Positions 54,467 through 63,003 of a stretch of DNA of 64,000 nucleotides are shown here, piece by piece. Each line of letters opens with the position of its first letter. Positions within the stretch are counted from its first letter, which is position 1. A program made the translations under genes and the position numbers. Origin of the DNA: Allopontixanthobacter confluentis. GTDB lineage: Bacteria; Pseudomonadota; Alphaproteobacteria; Sphingomonadales; Sphingomonadaceae. The notes under the pieces were generated by a model. That model ran no database searches and had not been told where the DNA came from. It saw nothing but the letters and a program-made list of their open reading frames with translations. The stretch lies in NCBI RefSeq assembly GCF_009827615.1, contig NZ_WTYU01000001.1, forward strand, positions 765,001-829,000. Reading direction: 5' to 3'.

Positions 54467-54532
54467 ATGGACAGTAATGGCGATCAGGGCCGGATACAAT
54501 CAGGGCCAGAGATAAGGGAGAGCGACCCGGCC

Positions 54533-55432
54533 ATGTCGGCAGATATTGAGAATTTCCTCATGATGCTGGCTGCGGAACGTGGTGCTGCTGCCAATACTCT
54601 GGCGGCCTATCGGCGCGATCTGGAAGGGGCGAGCGCCATTCTGGGCGACCTTGGTGCGGCACATACGGCAGACCTTGCGCGGCTCGGTTCGGCATGGTCC
54701 GACCTTGCTCCAGCCACGCTGGCGCGCAAGGCGTCTGCCTTACGGCAGTTTTACGGATTTCTGGTGGACGAGGGGGCACGGGCGGATGACCCGTCATCAG
54801 CATTGCCGCGCCCGATAGCGCGCCGGCCACTGCCCAAAATCCTGTCTCACGATCAGATTACGCAGTTATTCGCCCGCGCGGAGATGGAATCGCAAGGGGG
54901 CACTGCGGGCCCGGTTCGGCTGCTCGCGCTGCTGGAAATGCTGTATGGATCGGGGCTGCGGGCGACTGAACTGGTGTCCTTGCCGGCAGCATCCCTTCCG
55001 CGCGATGCACCTTTGCTGACGGTGACTGGTAAAGGGGATCAGGCACGCCTGGTGCCGGTCAGCAGACGGGCGAGGGCGGCATTGGACAAGTGGATGGAAA
55101 TCCGCCCGGATGGCGGGAAGTTTCTATTTCCGTCACGCGGCAAGCATATCTCGCGGGTCCGCCTGTTCCAGATGCTTAAGGAACTGGCAGTCAGGGCAGA
55201 TCTGCCGCCTGAAAAAATCAGCCCGCATGTTCTGCGCCATGCATTTGCAACCCATTTGCTGGAAGGCGGCGCAGATTTGCGGGTCTTGCAGACATTGCTT
55301 GGGCACGCCGACATTTCGACCACGCAGATATACACCCATGTGGATTCCGCCCGACTGGTAACGCTGGTCAACGAACGGCATCCACTTGGGCCGCGCGCTC
55401 AACCCCTTGCCCGCAAGCGCGAACAGGACTAG
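54533..55432 (+). CDS. xerD: Tyrosine recombinase XerD
   Basis: 299-residue site-specific recombinase resolving chromosome dimers at dif. An N-terminal SAM-like domain (to about 95) precedes the catalytic domain. Seen are Arg in GSGLRATELVSL, Lys in TGKGDQARLVP, HVLRHAFATHLL with His-x2-Arg, LLGHADISTTQIYTHV with the last His and the nucleophile Tyr. The ATG at 54533 matches XerD length; an ATG 22 codons upstream would add a polar extension. AAGGGAGAG lies before it. A dif site was not seen in the window. Confidence 0.9.
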   Translation: MSADIENFLMMLAAERGAAANTLAAYRRDLEGASAILGDLGAAHTADLARLGSAWSDLAPATLARKASALRQFYGFLVDEGARADDPSSALPRPIARRPLPKILSHDQITQLFARAEMESQGGTAGPVRLLALLEMLYGSGLRATELVSLPAASLPRDAPLLTVTGKGDQARLVPVSRRARAALDKWMEIRPDGGKFLFPSRGKHISRVRLFQMLKELAVRADLPPEKISPHVLRHAFATHLLEGGADLRVLQTLLGHADISTTQIYTHVDSARLVTLVNERHPLGPRAQPLARKREQD

Positions 55433-55441
55433 CGCGGCGCC

Positions 55442-56389
55442 ATGATTTCTTTCCTCGAATTTGAAAAACCCGTCGCCCAACAGGAAGCGCGTATCGCCGA
55501 ACTGCGGAGCGCGGCCGCAGGCGATGATGTCGATATTTCGGCAGAGCTGAAGCGGCTCGAAGACAAAAGCGCGGCGCTGCTAGCCAGCACTTACGCCTCG
55601 CTCAGTCCATGGCAGAAAACCCAGGTTGCGCGCCATCCGATGCGCCCGCATTTCCGCGATTTCGTGAAATATGCCTTTGATGATTTCATGCCGCTCGGCG
55701 GTGACCGGCTTTATGGGGAAGATGAAGCGATCATGGGCGGCCTTGCCACGCTGGATGGTCGCCGCTGCGTCTTGATTGGTCATGAAAAGGGCCACGATAC
55801 CGAATCGCGCATCCGCCACAATTTCGGCATGGGCAAGCCGGAAGGCTACCGCAAAGCTATCCGCCTGATGGAACTTGCGGGCAGGTTCGGCCTGCCGGTG
55901 GTGACACTGGTGGATACGTCCGGTGCATTTCCCGGGGTGGAAGCAGAAGAACGCGGGCAGGCAGAAGCGATTGCCCGTTCAACCGAAGCCTGCCTTGCGC
56001 TGCCAGTGCCGATGGTGGCGACCATTGTCGGCGAAGGCGGGTCTGGCGGGGCAGTGGCGCTGGCCAGTGCGGAACGTGTGCTGATGTTCGAACATGCGGT
56101 CTATTCGGTTATTTCGCCCGAGGGTTGTGCATCTATCCTGTGGCGCACGGCTGAAAAGGCGCCAGATGCCGCAGAAGCGATGAAAGTTACCGCGCAGCAT
56201 TTGCATAAATTGAATGTGATTGACCGCATTGTCCCCGAACCTGTCGGTGGCGCCCATCGTGATCCGCGCGGTGCAGCGCAAACGTTGGGCAAGGCGATTG
56301 GGGAAGAACTGGATGCTCTGTCTGGCAAGTCGGCAGCAGAACTGATCCGGATGCGTGAAGACCGTTTTCTACAGATTGGTTCATTTTAA
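55442..56389 (+). CDS. accA: Acetyl-CoA carboxylase carboxyltransferase alpha subunit
   Basis: 315-residue alpha subunit, making malonyl-CoA with AccD in the first step of fatty acid synthesis. MISFLEFEKPVAQQEARI at the N-terminus, FGMGKPEGYRKAIRLM, VTLVDTSGAFPGVEAEERGQ and VGEGGSGGAVAL are all typical. Length is standard. It begins nine bases after xerD. Distinct from PccB, which has both crotonase halves on one chain. Confidence 0.95.
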   Translation: MISFLEFEKPVAQQEARIAELRSAAAGDDVDISAELKRLEDKSAALLASTYASLSPWQKTQVARHPMRPHFRDFVKYAFDDFMPLGGDRLYGEDEAIMGGLATLDGRRCVLIGHEKGHDTESRIRHNFGMGKPEGYRKAIRLMELAGRFGLPVVTLVDTSGAFPGVEAEERGQAEAIARSTEACLALPVPMVATIVGEGGSGGAVALASAERVLMFEHAVYSVISPEGCASILWRTAEKAPDAAEAMKVTAQHLHKLNVIDRIVPEPVGGAHRDPRGAAQTLGKAIGEELDALSGKSAAELIRMREDRFLQIGSF

Positions 56390-56498
56390 CCCGCGCGGCC
56401 AGCATTTGGGAACAAAGCGGGCCTGCGGGCGGTTTCTTACGGAATACAATTCGGGCTGCGGTTCAATATCGCGCCTGACCAAGGTTCCAGGAGATCGC

Positions 56499-57980
56499 AT
56501 GATGACCAGTTTCAAAAAATCAGCCCTTGCTTCCACCGCGCTGCTATCCTTCGCGCTTGGCGGCTGCGCTGCCGTTGGCGGCGGCCCCATCCCGAATGCC
56601 TCAGCGCCCATTTCCCAGACCGAAGCCCAGCAGGGCGCGCAGGCGCACCCGGAATTGCTGGCTGAATTTGGCGGCACCTATCAGGGCACCCAGGCTGCCT
56701 ATGTCGAACAGGTGGGCAAGAATATCGCGGTGCAGTCGGGTTTGGGCAATGCACGCGATTCGTTTACCGTTTCTCTGCTCAACAGCTCTGTAAACAATGC
56801 TTTCGCCATCCCCGGCGGTTACATCTACACCACGCGCCAACTGGTCAGCCTGATGAACAACGAGGCCGAACTGGCTGGCGTTCTCGGGCATGAAGTGGGC
56901 CATGTTGCCGCACGTCATAGTCAGCGGCGCCAGGCCAAGGCGCAGCAAAATACGCTGCTCGGCGCAGCGGGCGCCATTCTGTCCGGCATTCTGCTAGGTG
57001 ACAGCAGCGTTGGCCAGACCCTGTCCAAGGGGTTCTTGCAGGGTTCGCAGCTGCTGACCCTCAAATTTTCTCGCTCGCAGGAATTGCAGGCTGACGAATT
57101 GGGTATCGAATATCTCGGCAAGGCAGGTTACGATCCGCGCGCAATGGGCACTGTTCTTCAGAGCCTGGCAGCGCAAAACGGGCTCGATGCTTCGTTGCAG
57201 GGTCGTGACAATGCCGGCATTCCCGAATGGGCATCCACTCATCCAGACCCCGCAGGCCGCGTGCAGACGGCATTGGCCAAAGCAGGGCAGACGTCCGGCA
57301 CCCTCAACCGCGATACTTTCCTGTCACGCATTGATGGGCTGATGTATGGCGATGATCCGGCTCAGGGCGTGATCGAAGGCCGTCAGTTCCTGCACCCGCA
57401 GTTGCGCCTCGCATTTACCGCGCCAAGCGGCTTCTATATGGTCAATGGCACGCGTGCTGTGTCGATCAATGGTGAAAGCGGTCAGGCGCAGATGAGCACC
57501 GCGCCTTATAATGGCAATCTGGAAACCTACGTCCGCTCGGTCTTCAGCTCGATCGGCGGGAAGGATCAGAACCTGGCTCCGGCCAACATTCAGCGCACTA
57601 CCGTGAACGGTCTGCCAGCCATGTTTGGCACAGCGCGGGTAAACAGCGGCAACGGGGAAGTCGATCTGGTGGTATTCGCGTATGAATTTGCCAACAATCA
57701 GGCGTATCACTTTGCCGCTATCAGCCAGGCTGGCCGTACTGACGCGTTTTCGCCAATGTTCAATTCCATGCGCCGGATTACACCTGCCGAAGCTGCAGCA
57801 GTCGTTCCGCGGCGGATTGATGTGGTGACAGTTGCGCGCGGTGACACTGTTCAGTCCCTGTCGCGCCGCATGGCCTATACCGATGCGCAGGAACGCCGTT
57901 TCCGCGTGCTGAATGGTTTGGGGTCCACCGAGAGCATCGTGGCCGGCCAGAAGGTAAAGATTGTCATTAAATCACGCTAA
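56499..57980 (+). CDS. M48 family metalloprotease lipoprotein
   Basis: About 493 residues. The signal peptide ends in a lipobox ALGGC, so Cys23 should be lipidated and the protein anchored in the envelope. The zinc site is HEVGHVAARH (His131, Glu132, His135) with the third ligand Glu in QELQADELG. A middle domain of unknown role follows, and the C-terminal about 50 residues (VARGDTVQSLSRRM to VAGQKVKIV) look like a LysM peptidoglycan-binding domain. It resembles BepA/LoiP-type envelope quality control proteases. Two adjacent ATG codons are possible (56499 and 56502), after AGGAG. Confidence 0.87.
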   Translation: MMTSFKKSALASTALLSFALGGCAAVGGGPIPNASAPISQTEAQQGAQAHPELLAEFGGTYQGTQAAYVEQVGKNIAVQSGLGNARDSFTVSLLNSSVNNAFAIPGGYIYTTRQLVSLMNNEAELAGVLGHEVGHVAARHSQRRQAKAQQNTLLGAAGAILSGILLGDSSVGQTLSKGFLQGSQLLTLKFSRSQELQADELGIEYLGKAGYDPRAMGTVLQSLAAQNGLDASLQGRDNAGIPEWASTHPDPAGRVQTALAKAGQTSGTLNRDTFLSRIDGLMYGDDPAQGVIEGRQFLHPQLRLAFTAPSGFYMVNGTRAVSINGESGQAQMSTAPYNGNLETYVRSVFSSIGGKDQNLAPANIQRTTVNGLPAMFGTARVNSGNGEVDLVVFAYEFANNQAYHFAAISQAGRTDAFSPMFNSMRRITPAEAAAVVPRRIDVVTVARGDTVQSLSRRMAYTDAQERRFRVLNGLGSTESIVAGQKVKIVIKSR

Positions 57981-58000
57981 GCGAAAGAAAACACAGAATC

Positions 58001-58032
58001 GGAAGCGGCGGGGATCAATCCCCGCCGCTTCT
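58001..58032 (+). terminator. Hairpin after the M48 protease gene
   Basis: AAGCGGCGGGGA (58003-58014) and TCCCCGCCGCTT (58019-58030) pair fully around a four-base loop. No T-run follows on the plus strand; on the minus strand the Flp pilin gene converges here, so it may act in both directions. Confidence 0.75.
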
Positions 58033-58066
58033 AAAGTAGATGAAAATTTATTTATAATTACAAGGT

Positions 58067-58240
58067 TTACGCATTCGCAGCGGTCAATTTGTCATCAACC
58101 TTTAGGAATGTCGTTTCCAAGTTATCGCCGACTTGACCCAATGCTGTGATCGCTGCAACAGCGATCAAAGCTGCGATAAGACCGTATTCGATTGCAGTTG
58201 CGCCATCTTCGTTGCGGATCAATTTATTGAAAAATTTCAT
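58067..58240 (-). CDS. Flp-type pilin
   Basis: 57 residues: MKFFNKLIRNEDGATAIEYG followed by a hydrophobic helix (LIAALIAVAAITAL) and a short polar tail. The prepilin peptidase site is after Gly13, before ATAIEY, with the usual Glu at +5. AGGAG stands eight bases before the ATG. The gene is too short for many automatic calls. No Tad assembly genes are in the window, so assembly would depend on proteins coded elsewhere. A second pilin gene is 109 bases upstream on the same strand. Confidence 0.9.
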   Translation of the reverse strand: MKFFNKLIRNEDGATAIEYGLIAALIAVAAITALGQVGDNLETTFLKVDDKLTAANA

Positions 58241-58322
58241 GGTTAGTCTCCTAGTTGGTCTTCGTTACCCGGCCAGTTCACTTTGACGCGAAACCGGCAT
58301 TTAGAGAGCTAGGACGATTACG

Positions 58323-58337
58323 TTGAAAATCCCTTAA
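58323..58337. promoter_or_regulatory. CtrA-like half-perfect site upstream of the first Flp pilin
   Basis: TTGA (58323-58326), seven bases, TTAA (58334-58337), close to the CtrA consensus TTAA-N7-TTAA. It lies about 85 bases upstream of the pilin start on the minus strand. Caulobacter pilA is under CtrA, so this is plausible, but one half-site is imperfect. Confidence 0.3.
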
Positions 58338-58349
58338 CCCCCATTTTGG

Positions 58350-58535
58350 TCAGTTCTCGACTGCGTTAACAACCCTAGCGCTGACCTCGTTCCACATGCC
58401 GATTGTTGTGCTGCCGACAGAATTGAAAGCTGTAAGCATCCCGATCACGATCATGGACAATATCAAACCATATTCGATTGCCGTTGCACCGCTGTCTTCG
58501 CGACCCAGTTTTGTCAGGAATTTGAAGAAAACCAT
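58350..58535 (-). CDS. Flp-type pilin, second copy
   Basis: 61 residues: MVFFKFLTKLGREDSGATAIEYG then a hydrophobic helix (LILSMIVIGMLTAF) and a polar tail unlike the other copy. The cleavage site before ATAIEYG is the same. The start at 58535 has AGG seven bases upstream; an ATG two codons earlier is also possible. The tail (NSVGSTTIGMWNEV) and the Met-rich helix set it apart, so it may be a minor pilin or a differently expressed paralogue. Confidence 0.85.
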   Translation of the reverse strand: MVFFKFLTKLGREDSGATAIEYGLILSMIVIGMLTAFNSVGSTTIGMWNEVSARVVNAVEN

Positions 58536-58614
58536 GCGCATGCCTGCCGATATGTTTTGACAGCATCCGTAATGCTACGAAGGTGTTAACAAATGATTGT
58601 TGCCAGGGGCCAAG

Positions 58615-59037
58615 GTGGAAAAATTTCCGACACGCATCGCAGTCGTTGCCGCCGCTTTACGGCGGTGTGATGGCCTTTGGCTGATGTATAAGCGGCCTGA
58701 GGGCAAGCAGCATGGCGGCCTGTGGGAATTCCCCGGCGGCAAGGTGGAACAGCACGAAAACCCCAGAAGTGCATTGATTCGCGAGATTGATGAAGAACTT
58801 GGTCTGGTGATTGACGAAGCCACTCTGGCGCCGTCAGGATTTGCGGAAAGTGCCGTGACAAGCGCCGCGCCCCAGATTGTAATTTCGCTTTACACTGCAT
58901 CGCGCTGGACCGGATCACCGGTGTGTCATGAAGGCGGGGAATACGGCTGGTTCACACCTCGTGAGATTGAAATGCTCGAAAAACCGCCGCTTGATGTGGT
59001 GCTCGCTCACCAACTATTTGCCGAACTGCAAAATTAG
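58615..59037 (+). CDS. MutT-like Nudix hydrolase
   Basis: 140-residue Nudix hydrolase. The Nudix box is complete: GGKVEQHENPRSALIREIDEELGL shows G-x5-E-x7-REU-x-EE-x-GU. QHGGLWEFPGGK is typical for MutT-type (deoxy)nucleotide pyrophosphohydrolases that clear oxidised dGTP. The GTG at 58615 gives the usual N-terminus (EKFPTRIAVVAAAL); TTG codons at 58597 and 58600 are possible but less likely. The gene lies 54 bases before tRNA-Arg. Confidence 0.87.
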   Translation: MEKFPTRIAVVAAALRRCDGLWLMYKRPEGKQHGGLWEFPGGKVEQHENPRSALIREIDEELGLVIDEATLAPSGFAESAVTSAAPQIVISLYTASRWTGSPVCHEGGEYGWFTPREIEMLEKPPLDVVLAHQLFAELQN

Positions 59038-59091
59038 GGCGGATAAGGGATTGCCAAGATCGAAAGCCCCCCTTATGTGCCGCGCTCCAAG

Positions 59092-59168
59092 GCGCCCGTA
59101 GCTCAGCTGGATAGAGTACCTGACTACGAATCAGGGGGTCGGAGGTTCGAATCCTTCCGGGCGCACCA
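59092..59168 (+). tRNA. tRNA-Arg (ACG)
   Basis: 77 bases with encoded CCA. The acceptor stem GCGCCCG pairs with CGGGCGC. The anticodon stem CCTGA/TCAGG closes loop CTACGAA, anticodon ACG. The A34 would be edited to inosine by TadA to read CGU, CGC and CGA. T-loop GGTTCGAATCC is intact. A long hairpin follows at once. Confidence 0.96.
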
Positions 59169-59172
59169 AATA

Positions 59173-59227
59173 CCCAAACACACGCAAAGAGCGTCCCCTG
59201 CAAAAGGGGGCGCTCTTTGCGTTTGGG
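59173..59227. terminator. Long hairpin after tRNA-Arg
   Basis: ACGCAAAGAGCG (59182-59193) pairs perfectly with CGCTCTTTGCGT (59211-59222), an inner CCCCT/AGGGG stem (59195-59209) follows after a T-G pair, and CCCAAAC/GTTTGGG extends the outside with a small bulge. The loop is GCAAA. No T-run, but the stem is very stable. Confidence 0.75.
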
Positions 59228-59321
59228 CAATAGTTGCGGCCGTGTATTGTGCAAATGGTTGCCCGATGGAACTCATGGTGTGTTCACCTGTTCATCTTGT
59301 GAAACCAACAGGAGAGACCCC

Positions 59322-59813
59322 ATGGCCGAAGCCAAAGACATTTTTGACCGTTTGAAGCAGGATCACGACAAGCACCGCGAATTGCTGGACAAGCTGGCCC
59401 AGACCCATGGTGACAGCGAAGAGTGCAAAACCCTGCTGGAAGAATTCACCGTTGAAGTGAAGGGGCACGCATCCGCCGAAGAACAGGCACTATATTCCAC
59501 CATGCTGCGCAAACCGCCGACCACCGACGATACGCGGCATTCGGTTGCCGAACATCACGAGTTGGAAGAAGCCCTGAACGACCTTGCGGCGACTGATATG
59601 TCGTCTTCCGCGTGGATGGCGAAATTCAAGCAGCTTGACCATGATTATCGCCATCACATCAATGAAGAGGAAGAAGAACACTTCCCCGATTTCGCCAAGC
59701 ACCTTACCGAGGATGATACGCAGCACATGCGCAAGGTGTTTGAGGATCGCAAAGCCAAGGAAAAGGCCGATGCAGAAGTTACACCTGAAAAGAAGGACGA
59801 CGCCAAGGAGTAG
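59322..59813 (+). CDS. Hemerythrin HHE domain protein
   Basis: 163-residue four-helix protein with a non-haem di-iron type site. The ligand pattern is visible in HDKHRELLDKL, GHASAEEQALY, EHHELEEAL and HHINEEEEEHFPDF. A highly charged C-terminal tail (about 20 residues, Lys/Glu/Asp) follows. Bacterial HHE proteins bind oxygen or nitric oxide or protect iron-sulfur proteins under stress; here the role is unproven. The ATG at 59322 has AGGAGAG upstream. It precedes a phospholipase D gene by eight bases. Confidence 0.87.
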   Translation: MAEAKDIFDRLKQDHDKHRELLDKLAQTHGDSEECKTLLEEFTVEVKGHASAEEQALYSTMLRKPPTTDDTRHSVAEHHELEEALNDLAATDMSSSAWMAKFKQLDHDYRHHINEEEEEHFPDFAKHLTEDDTQHMRKVFEDRKAKEKADAEVTPEKKDDAKE

Positions 59814-59821
59814 GCTTTTCG

Positions 59822-61369
59822 ATGGGGGCAATTGAACTGAACTCGAAAGTGAAAACGGCAGACGACGTCGATGATGCGTCTGCCGAAGAAGGCGTATGGC
59901 GCTATGCAATGGCGGAACGCGCCAGCGTCATCGTGGATGCGGAAGATTACTTTGCCCTTATGCAGGATGCGATGCTGGAAGCCCGGCAGCGCATCCTGAT
60001 GATCGGGTGGGATTTTGACACCCGCATACATCTGGCCGATGGCCGCCGGTGGTGGCAAAGGGGCCGCCGCGAACAGCATCCCAAACGGCTCGGCAGCTTC
60101 ATTCTCTGGCTCACGCGTAAAAACCGCGGCCTGGAAGTGCGTATTCTGAAATGGAGCTACGGCGTGCTCCAGTTCGCCACGCGCGGGTCCATGGCGGTGG
60201 ATCTGATGCGCTGGTGGCGGAACAAGCAGATCGATTTTCATTTTGACACGGCCCATCCTGTGGCTGCGAGCCATCATCAGAAAATCGTCGTCATCGATGA
60301 CAGATTTGCCGTGTGCGGCGGGATCGACATGACCACGCACCGGTGGGACACGCGCGAACATCTGGAAACGGACCCGCGGCGCAAGCGGCCCCGGGGCAAG
60401 GCCTATGGCCCATGGCATGACGCGACCATGATGCTGGATGGCCCCGTGGCAAAAGCGCTGGGCGATCTTGGCCGAGACCGCTGGGTGCGGGCAGGCGGAA
60501 CAGCGCTGGAAATGGTCACAGTCCCTGAGAAAAGTCCGTGGCCTGAAAGTTTGACAGCACAGTTTGAAAACGTCGAAGTCGGCATCGCCCGCACTCGCGG
60601 CGAATATAGCGGCGAGAGCGGCGTCGACGAGATTGCCGATCTGTTTGAAAAGCAGATCCTGGAAGCGAAGCATTTCATCTATGCCGAAAGCCAGTATTTC
60701 GCATCACGCCGCATCGCCACGGCAATCTGCAAACGCTTGATGCAGGATGATCCGCCCGAAGTTCTGATCGTGCATCCGCAGAATGCGGACGGCTTTCTGG
60801 AACAGCAGGCAATGGACCATGCCCGCGCGGAACTGGTGCGCACATTGGGCGATCAGGACCCGCAAAAGCGTTTCAATCTTTACGTGCCGTTCACTGGTCA
60901 AACGCCGATCTATGTCCATGCCAAGATCATGATCGTGGATGACAAGATATTGCGGATCGGCTCTGCCAATATGAACAACCGTTCGATGGGGCTGGATAGT
61001 GAGTGCGATGTGTTCATTGACTGCCATCGGCCGCTGAACGCCCATGCCGGGGATGCGGTGGCGCGGCTGCGTTATTCGCTGCTGGCGGAACATTGCGGTC
61101 TGGAAGAGGAAGAAGTCCCGCAGCTTATCGCGCGTCATGGCGGGATGGCAGCGATGATCGAACATCTGGGCCTTGAACGGGGGCGGACGCTGCGGCGTTA
61201 TGAATTGCCTGAGCTTAACTCAGTGCAGGAAACGCTGGCCGAATCCAGCATTCTCGACCCGGAAAAACCGGAAGACATGTTCGAACCTTACGCGAAGGGT
61301 GGGCTATTTCGCAGCAACAGCCTATTGGGCAGGGCCAGAAAAAGACTGATGCGAAGGAAAAAGCCATGA
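59822..61369 (+). CDS. Phospholipase D family protein
   Basis: 515-residue protein with two HxKx4D motifs: HHQKIVVIDDRF near residue 152 and HAKIMIVDDKI near residue 366. Both are followed by the usual Gly/Asn segments (GGIDMT, GSANMNNRSMG). No signal peptide or membrane helix is clear; the C-terminal tail is very basic (ARKRLMRRKKP). The family includes phospholipase D, cardiolipin synthase and nucleases; lack of membrane segments and of the cardiolipin synthase N-terminus favours a soluble phospholipase. Its stop overlaps the folE start (ATGA). Confidence 0.88.
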   Translation: MGAIELNSKVKTADDVDDASAEEGVWRYAMAERASVIVDAEDYFALMQDAMLEARQRILMIGWDFDTRIHLADGRRWWQRGRREQHPKRLGSFILWLTRKNRGLEVRILKWSYGVLQFATRGSMAVDLMRWWRNKQIDFHFDTAHPVAASHHQKIVVIDDRFAVCGGIDMTTHRWDTREHLETDPRRKRPRGKAYGPWHDATMMLDGPVAKALGDLGRDRWVRAGGTALEMVTVPEKSPWPESLTAQFENVEVGIARTRGEYSGESGVDEIADLFEKQILEAKHFIYAESQYFASRRIATAICKRLMQDDPPEVLIVHPQNADGFLEQQAMDHARAELVRTLGDQDPQKRFNLYVPFTGQTPIYVHAKIMIVDDKILRIGSANMNNRSMGLDSECDVFIDCHRPLNAHAGDAVARLRYSLLAEHCGLEEEEVPQLIARHGGMAAMIEHLGLERGRTLRRYELPELNSVQETLAESSILDPEKPEDMFEPYAKGGLFRSNSLLGRARKRLMRRKKP

Positions 61370-61974
61370 GCAGCCTGGTCGGGCCTGATGAAGATGTCGA
61401 ACGGGGCAAGGTTCCGGTGCCGGAGCATGTGCAGGACGCAATCCGCACTCTGCTGGAATGGGCCGGCGATGACCCGCGGCGCGAAGGGCTGGTCGACACT
61501 CCCAAGCGTGTAGCGCGGGCGTGGAAAGAATATTGTGTGGGATATGGCGAAGATCCCTCCATGCATCTGAACCGCGTGTTCGAGGAAGTGGGCGGGTATG
61601 ACGAGATCGTTCTGTTGAAAGACATCCCGTTCCAGTCCCATTGCGAACACCATATGGCACCGATCATCGGGAAGGCGGCGATCGCCTATCTGCCGGATAA
61701 CCACGTGGTGGGCATTTCCAAGCTGGCGCGGGTTCTGCACGGTTTTGCCCGGCGTTTGCAGATTCAGGAACGGCTGACTGCCGAAGTGGCAGAATGTATC
61801 TGGGATAATCTCAAGCCCAAGGGTGTTGCCGTGGTGATCGACGCCAGCCACGCCTGCATGACCGCACGCGGCGTTCGCACTCCGGGTGTGTCCATGGTGA
61901 CAAGCCGCATGATGGGCACCTTTCTCGAAGACCATAAAAGCCGCAAGGAAGTGCTCAGTCTGATGGGGTATTGA
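61366..61974 (+). CDS. folE: GTP cyclohydrolase I
   Basis: 202-residue enzyme making dihydroneopterin triphosphate, the first step to folate. The zinc ligands are in SHCEHHMAPI and ASHACMTARGV; GKAAIAYLPDNHVVGISKLARV is the family signature. Start overlaps the phospholipase stop (ATGA). Other folate genes are not in the window. Confidence 0.94.
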   Translation: MSSLVGPDEDVERGKVPVPEHVQDAIRTLLEWAGDDPRREGLVDTPKRVARAWKEYCVGYGEDPSMHLNRVFEEVGGYDEIVLLKDIPFQSHCEHHMAPIIGKAAIAYLPDNHVVGISKLARVLHGFARRLQIQERLTAEVAECIWDNLKPKGVAVVIDASHACMTARGVRTPGVSMVTSRMMGTFLEDHKSRKEVLSLMGY

Positions 61975-62099
61975 CCAGCGGTTTTCCGTTGGTCGACAAA
62001 TCTGCGCAGTTTGGCGTGCGCGCGCTGTGAAACGGGAACAGAATGCTTCGATCTTTGTTGGTTTTGTAAATGCATTCAAGCAGATACGGAGCCTACATT

Positions 62100-62546
62100 A
62101 TGAACAAGTCGCATGACATCACAATCGCCAACACACTGATCGCCACTACGCTGGATAGCATGAAAGGCTATAAAGAAGCATCGGAAGACAGCGAAACGGC
62201 AAACGCAGCGTTCTTCTGCGAGATGGCTGATGAACGCAGCAAGGTCGCATCCACCCTTCAGGCGCATGTTGCTTCGCTCGGCGGTGATCCGGAAGATGAC
62301 AGCACCGTTACAGGCGCATTGCATCGCGGGTTCATGAACCTGCGCGAACTGGTTAGTGCGCGTGATGAGAAAGCAATTGTCGCAGAAGTCGAACGCGGCG
62401 AAGATTACATCAAGGCGAAATATTCGACCGCCCTCGAAGACGGTGATGTTTCACCACAGACCAAGGCTGTGATTGAGCAGGCCTATGCCTCCATCGTCAG
62501 CGGCCACGACAAGATGAGCGCGATGAAGCACCGTATGGAAGGCTGA
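62100..62546 (+). CDS. PA2169-type four-helix bundle protein (DUF2383)
   Basis: 148-residue ferritin-like helical protein. MNKSHDITIANTLIATTLDSMKGYKEAS opens the family domain, here cited in part, with Glu and Asp at helix positions that might hold a metal. Members are often stress induced and of unknown function. The ATG at 62100 has CGGAG nine bases before it. It stands alone between folE and a strong terminator. Confidence 0.83.
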   Translation: MNKSHDITIANTLIATTLDSMKGYKEASEDSETANAAFFCEMADERSKVASTLQAHVASLGGDPEDDSTVTGALHRGFMNLRELVSARDEKAIVAEVERGEDYIKAKYSTALEDGDVSPQTKAVIEQAYASIVSGHDKMSAMKHRMEG

Positions 62547-62564
62547 GCACTTTCATTTGGAATT

Positions 62565-62595
62565 AAAAAGGGCACCAGAAATGGTGCCCTTTTTT
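62565..62595. terminator. Rho-independent terminator after the PA2169-type gene
   Basis: AAAAAGGGCACCA (62565-62577) pairs with TGGTGCCCTTTTT (62582-62594) around a GAAA loop. The T-run on the plus strand is strong, and the A-run makes it usable on the minus strand for the convergent membrane protein gene. Confidence 0.93.
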
Positions 62596-62646
62596 GTGCT
62601 TGTGCACGACGCATATCCGGCGGGTCATAAATTCAGGCAAGCCCGC

Positions 62647-62997
62647 TTAAATAAGGCCAAGCGCCTGTCCGATCCGGCCGGCGAGGAGATAGCCCATATA
62701 TCCGGCTGCCAAGCCGGCAAGCAGTGCTGGCACGAAACCAAATCCCGACCGCAGCAATATGGCCAGCACCACAAAAGCGGGCAGGGAGCCGATCACATAG
62801 ACAGTGCTGGAAATCACCATGCTGGCCACCGCCTCTGTATCGCCAGTGTCGCGCCACAGCCAGATTACCGCCAATGTGCTGGCCAGCGGCAGCGAAATCA
62901 GCAAGCCGCCCCAGGTTGGGCTGCGCCGCCCCATTTCAGATGCAACGGCAATCAGCACCCCTGAAATAGCGGCCTTGATTGCCAGTTGCATCCACAT
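62647..62997 (-). CDS. Small membrane protein (DUF3147-like)
   Basis: 116 residues with about four hydrophobic helices. RRSPTWGGLLISLPLASTLAVIWL is the most conserved region of this family, whose function is unknown. The start at 62997 is six bases after the peroxiredoxin stop; an ATG two codons later is possible. It should be cotranscribed with the peroxiredoxin gene. Confidence 0.75.
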   Translation of the reverse strand: MWMQLAIKAAISGVLIAVASEMGRRSPTWGGLLISLPLASTLAVIWLWRDTGDTEAVASMVISSTVYVIGSLPAFVVLAILLRSGFGFVPALLAGLAAGYMGYLLAGRIGQALGLI

Positions 62998-63003
62998 GGT
63001 ATG

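Noticed and set aside
54467-54532. Extension of xerD to the ATG at 54467
   Set aside because: It adds 22 polar residues not seen in XerD, and the later ATG has a better ribosome-binding site and the family length.
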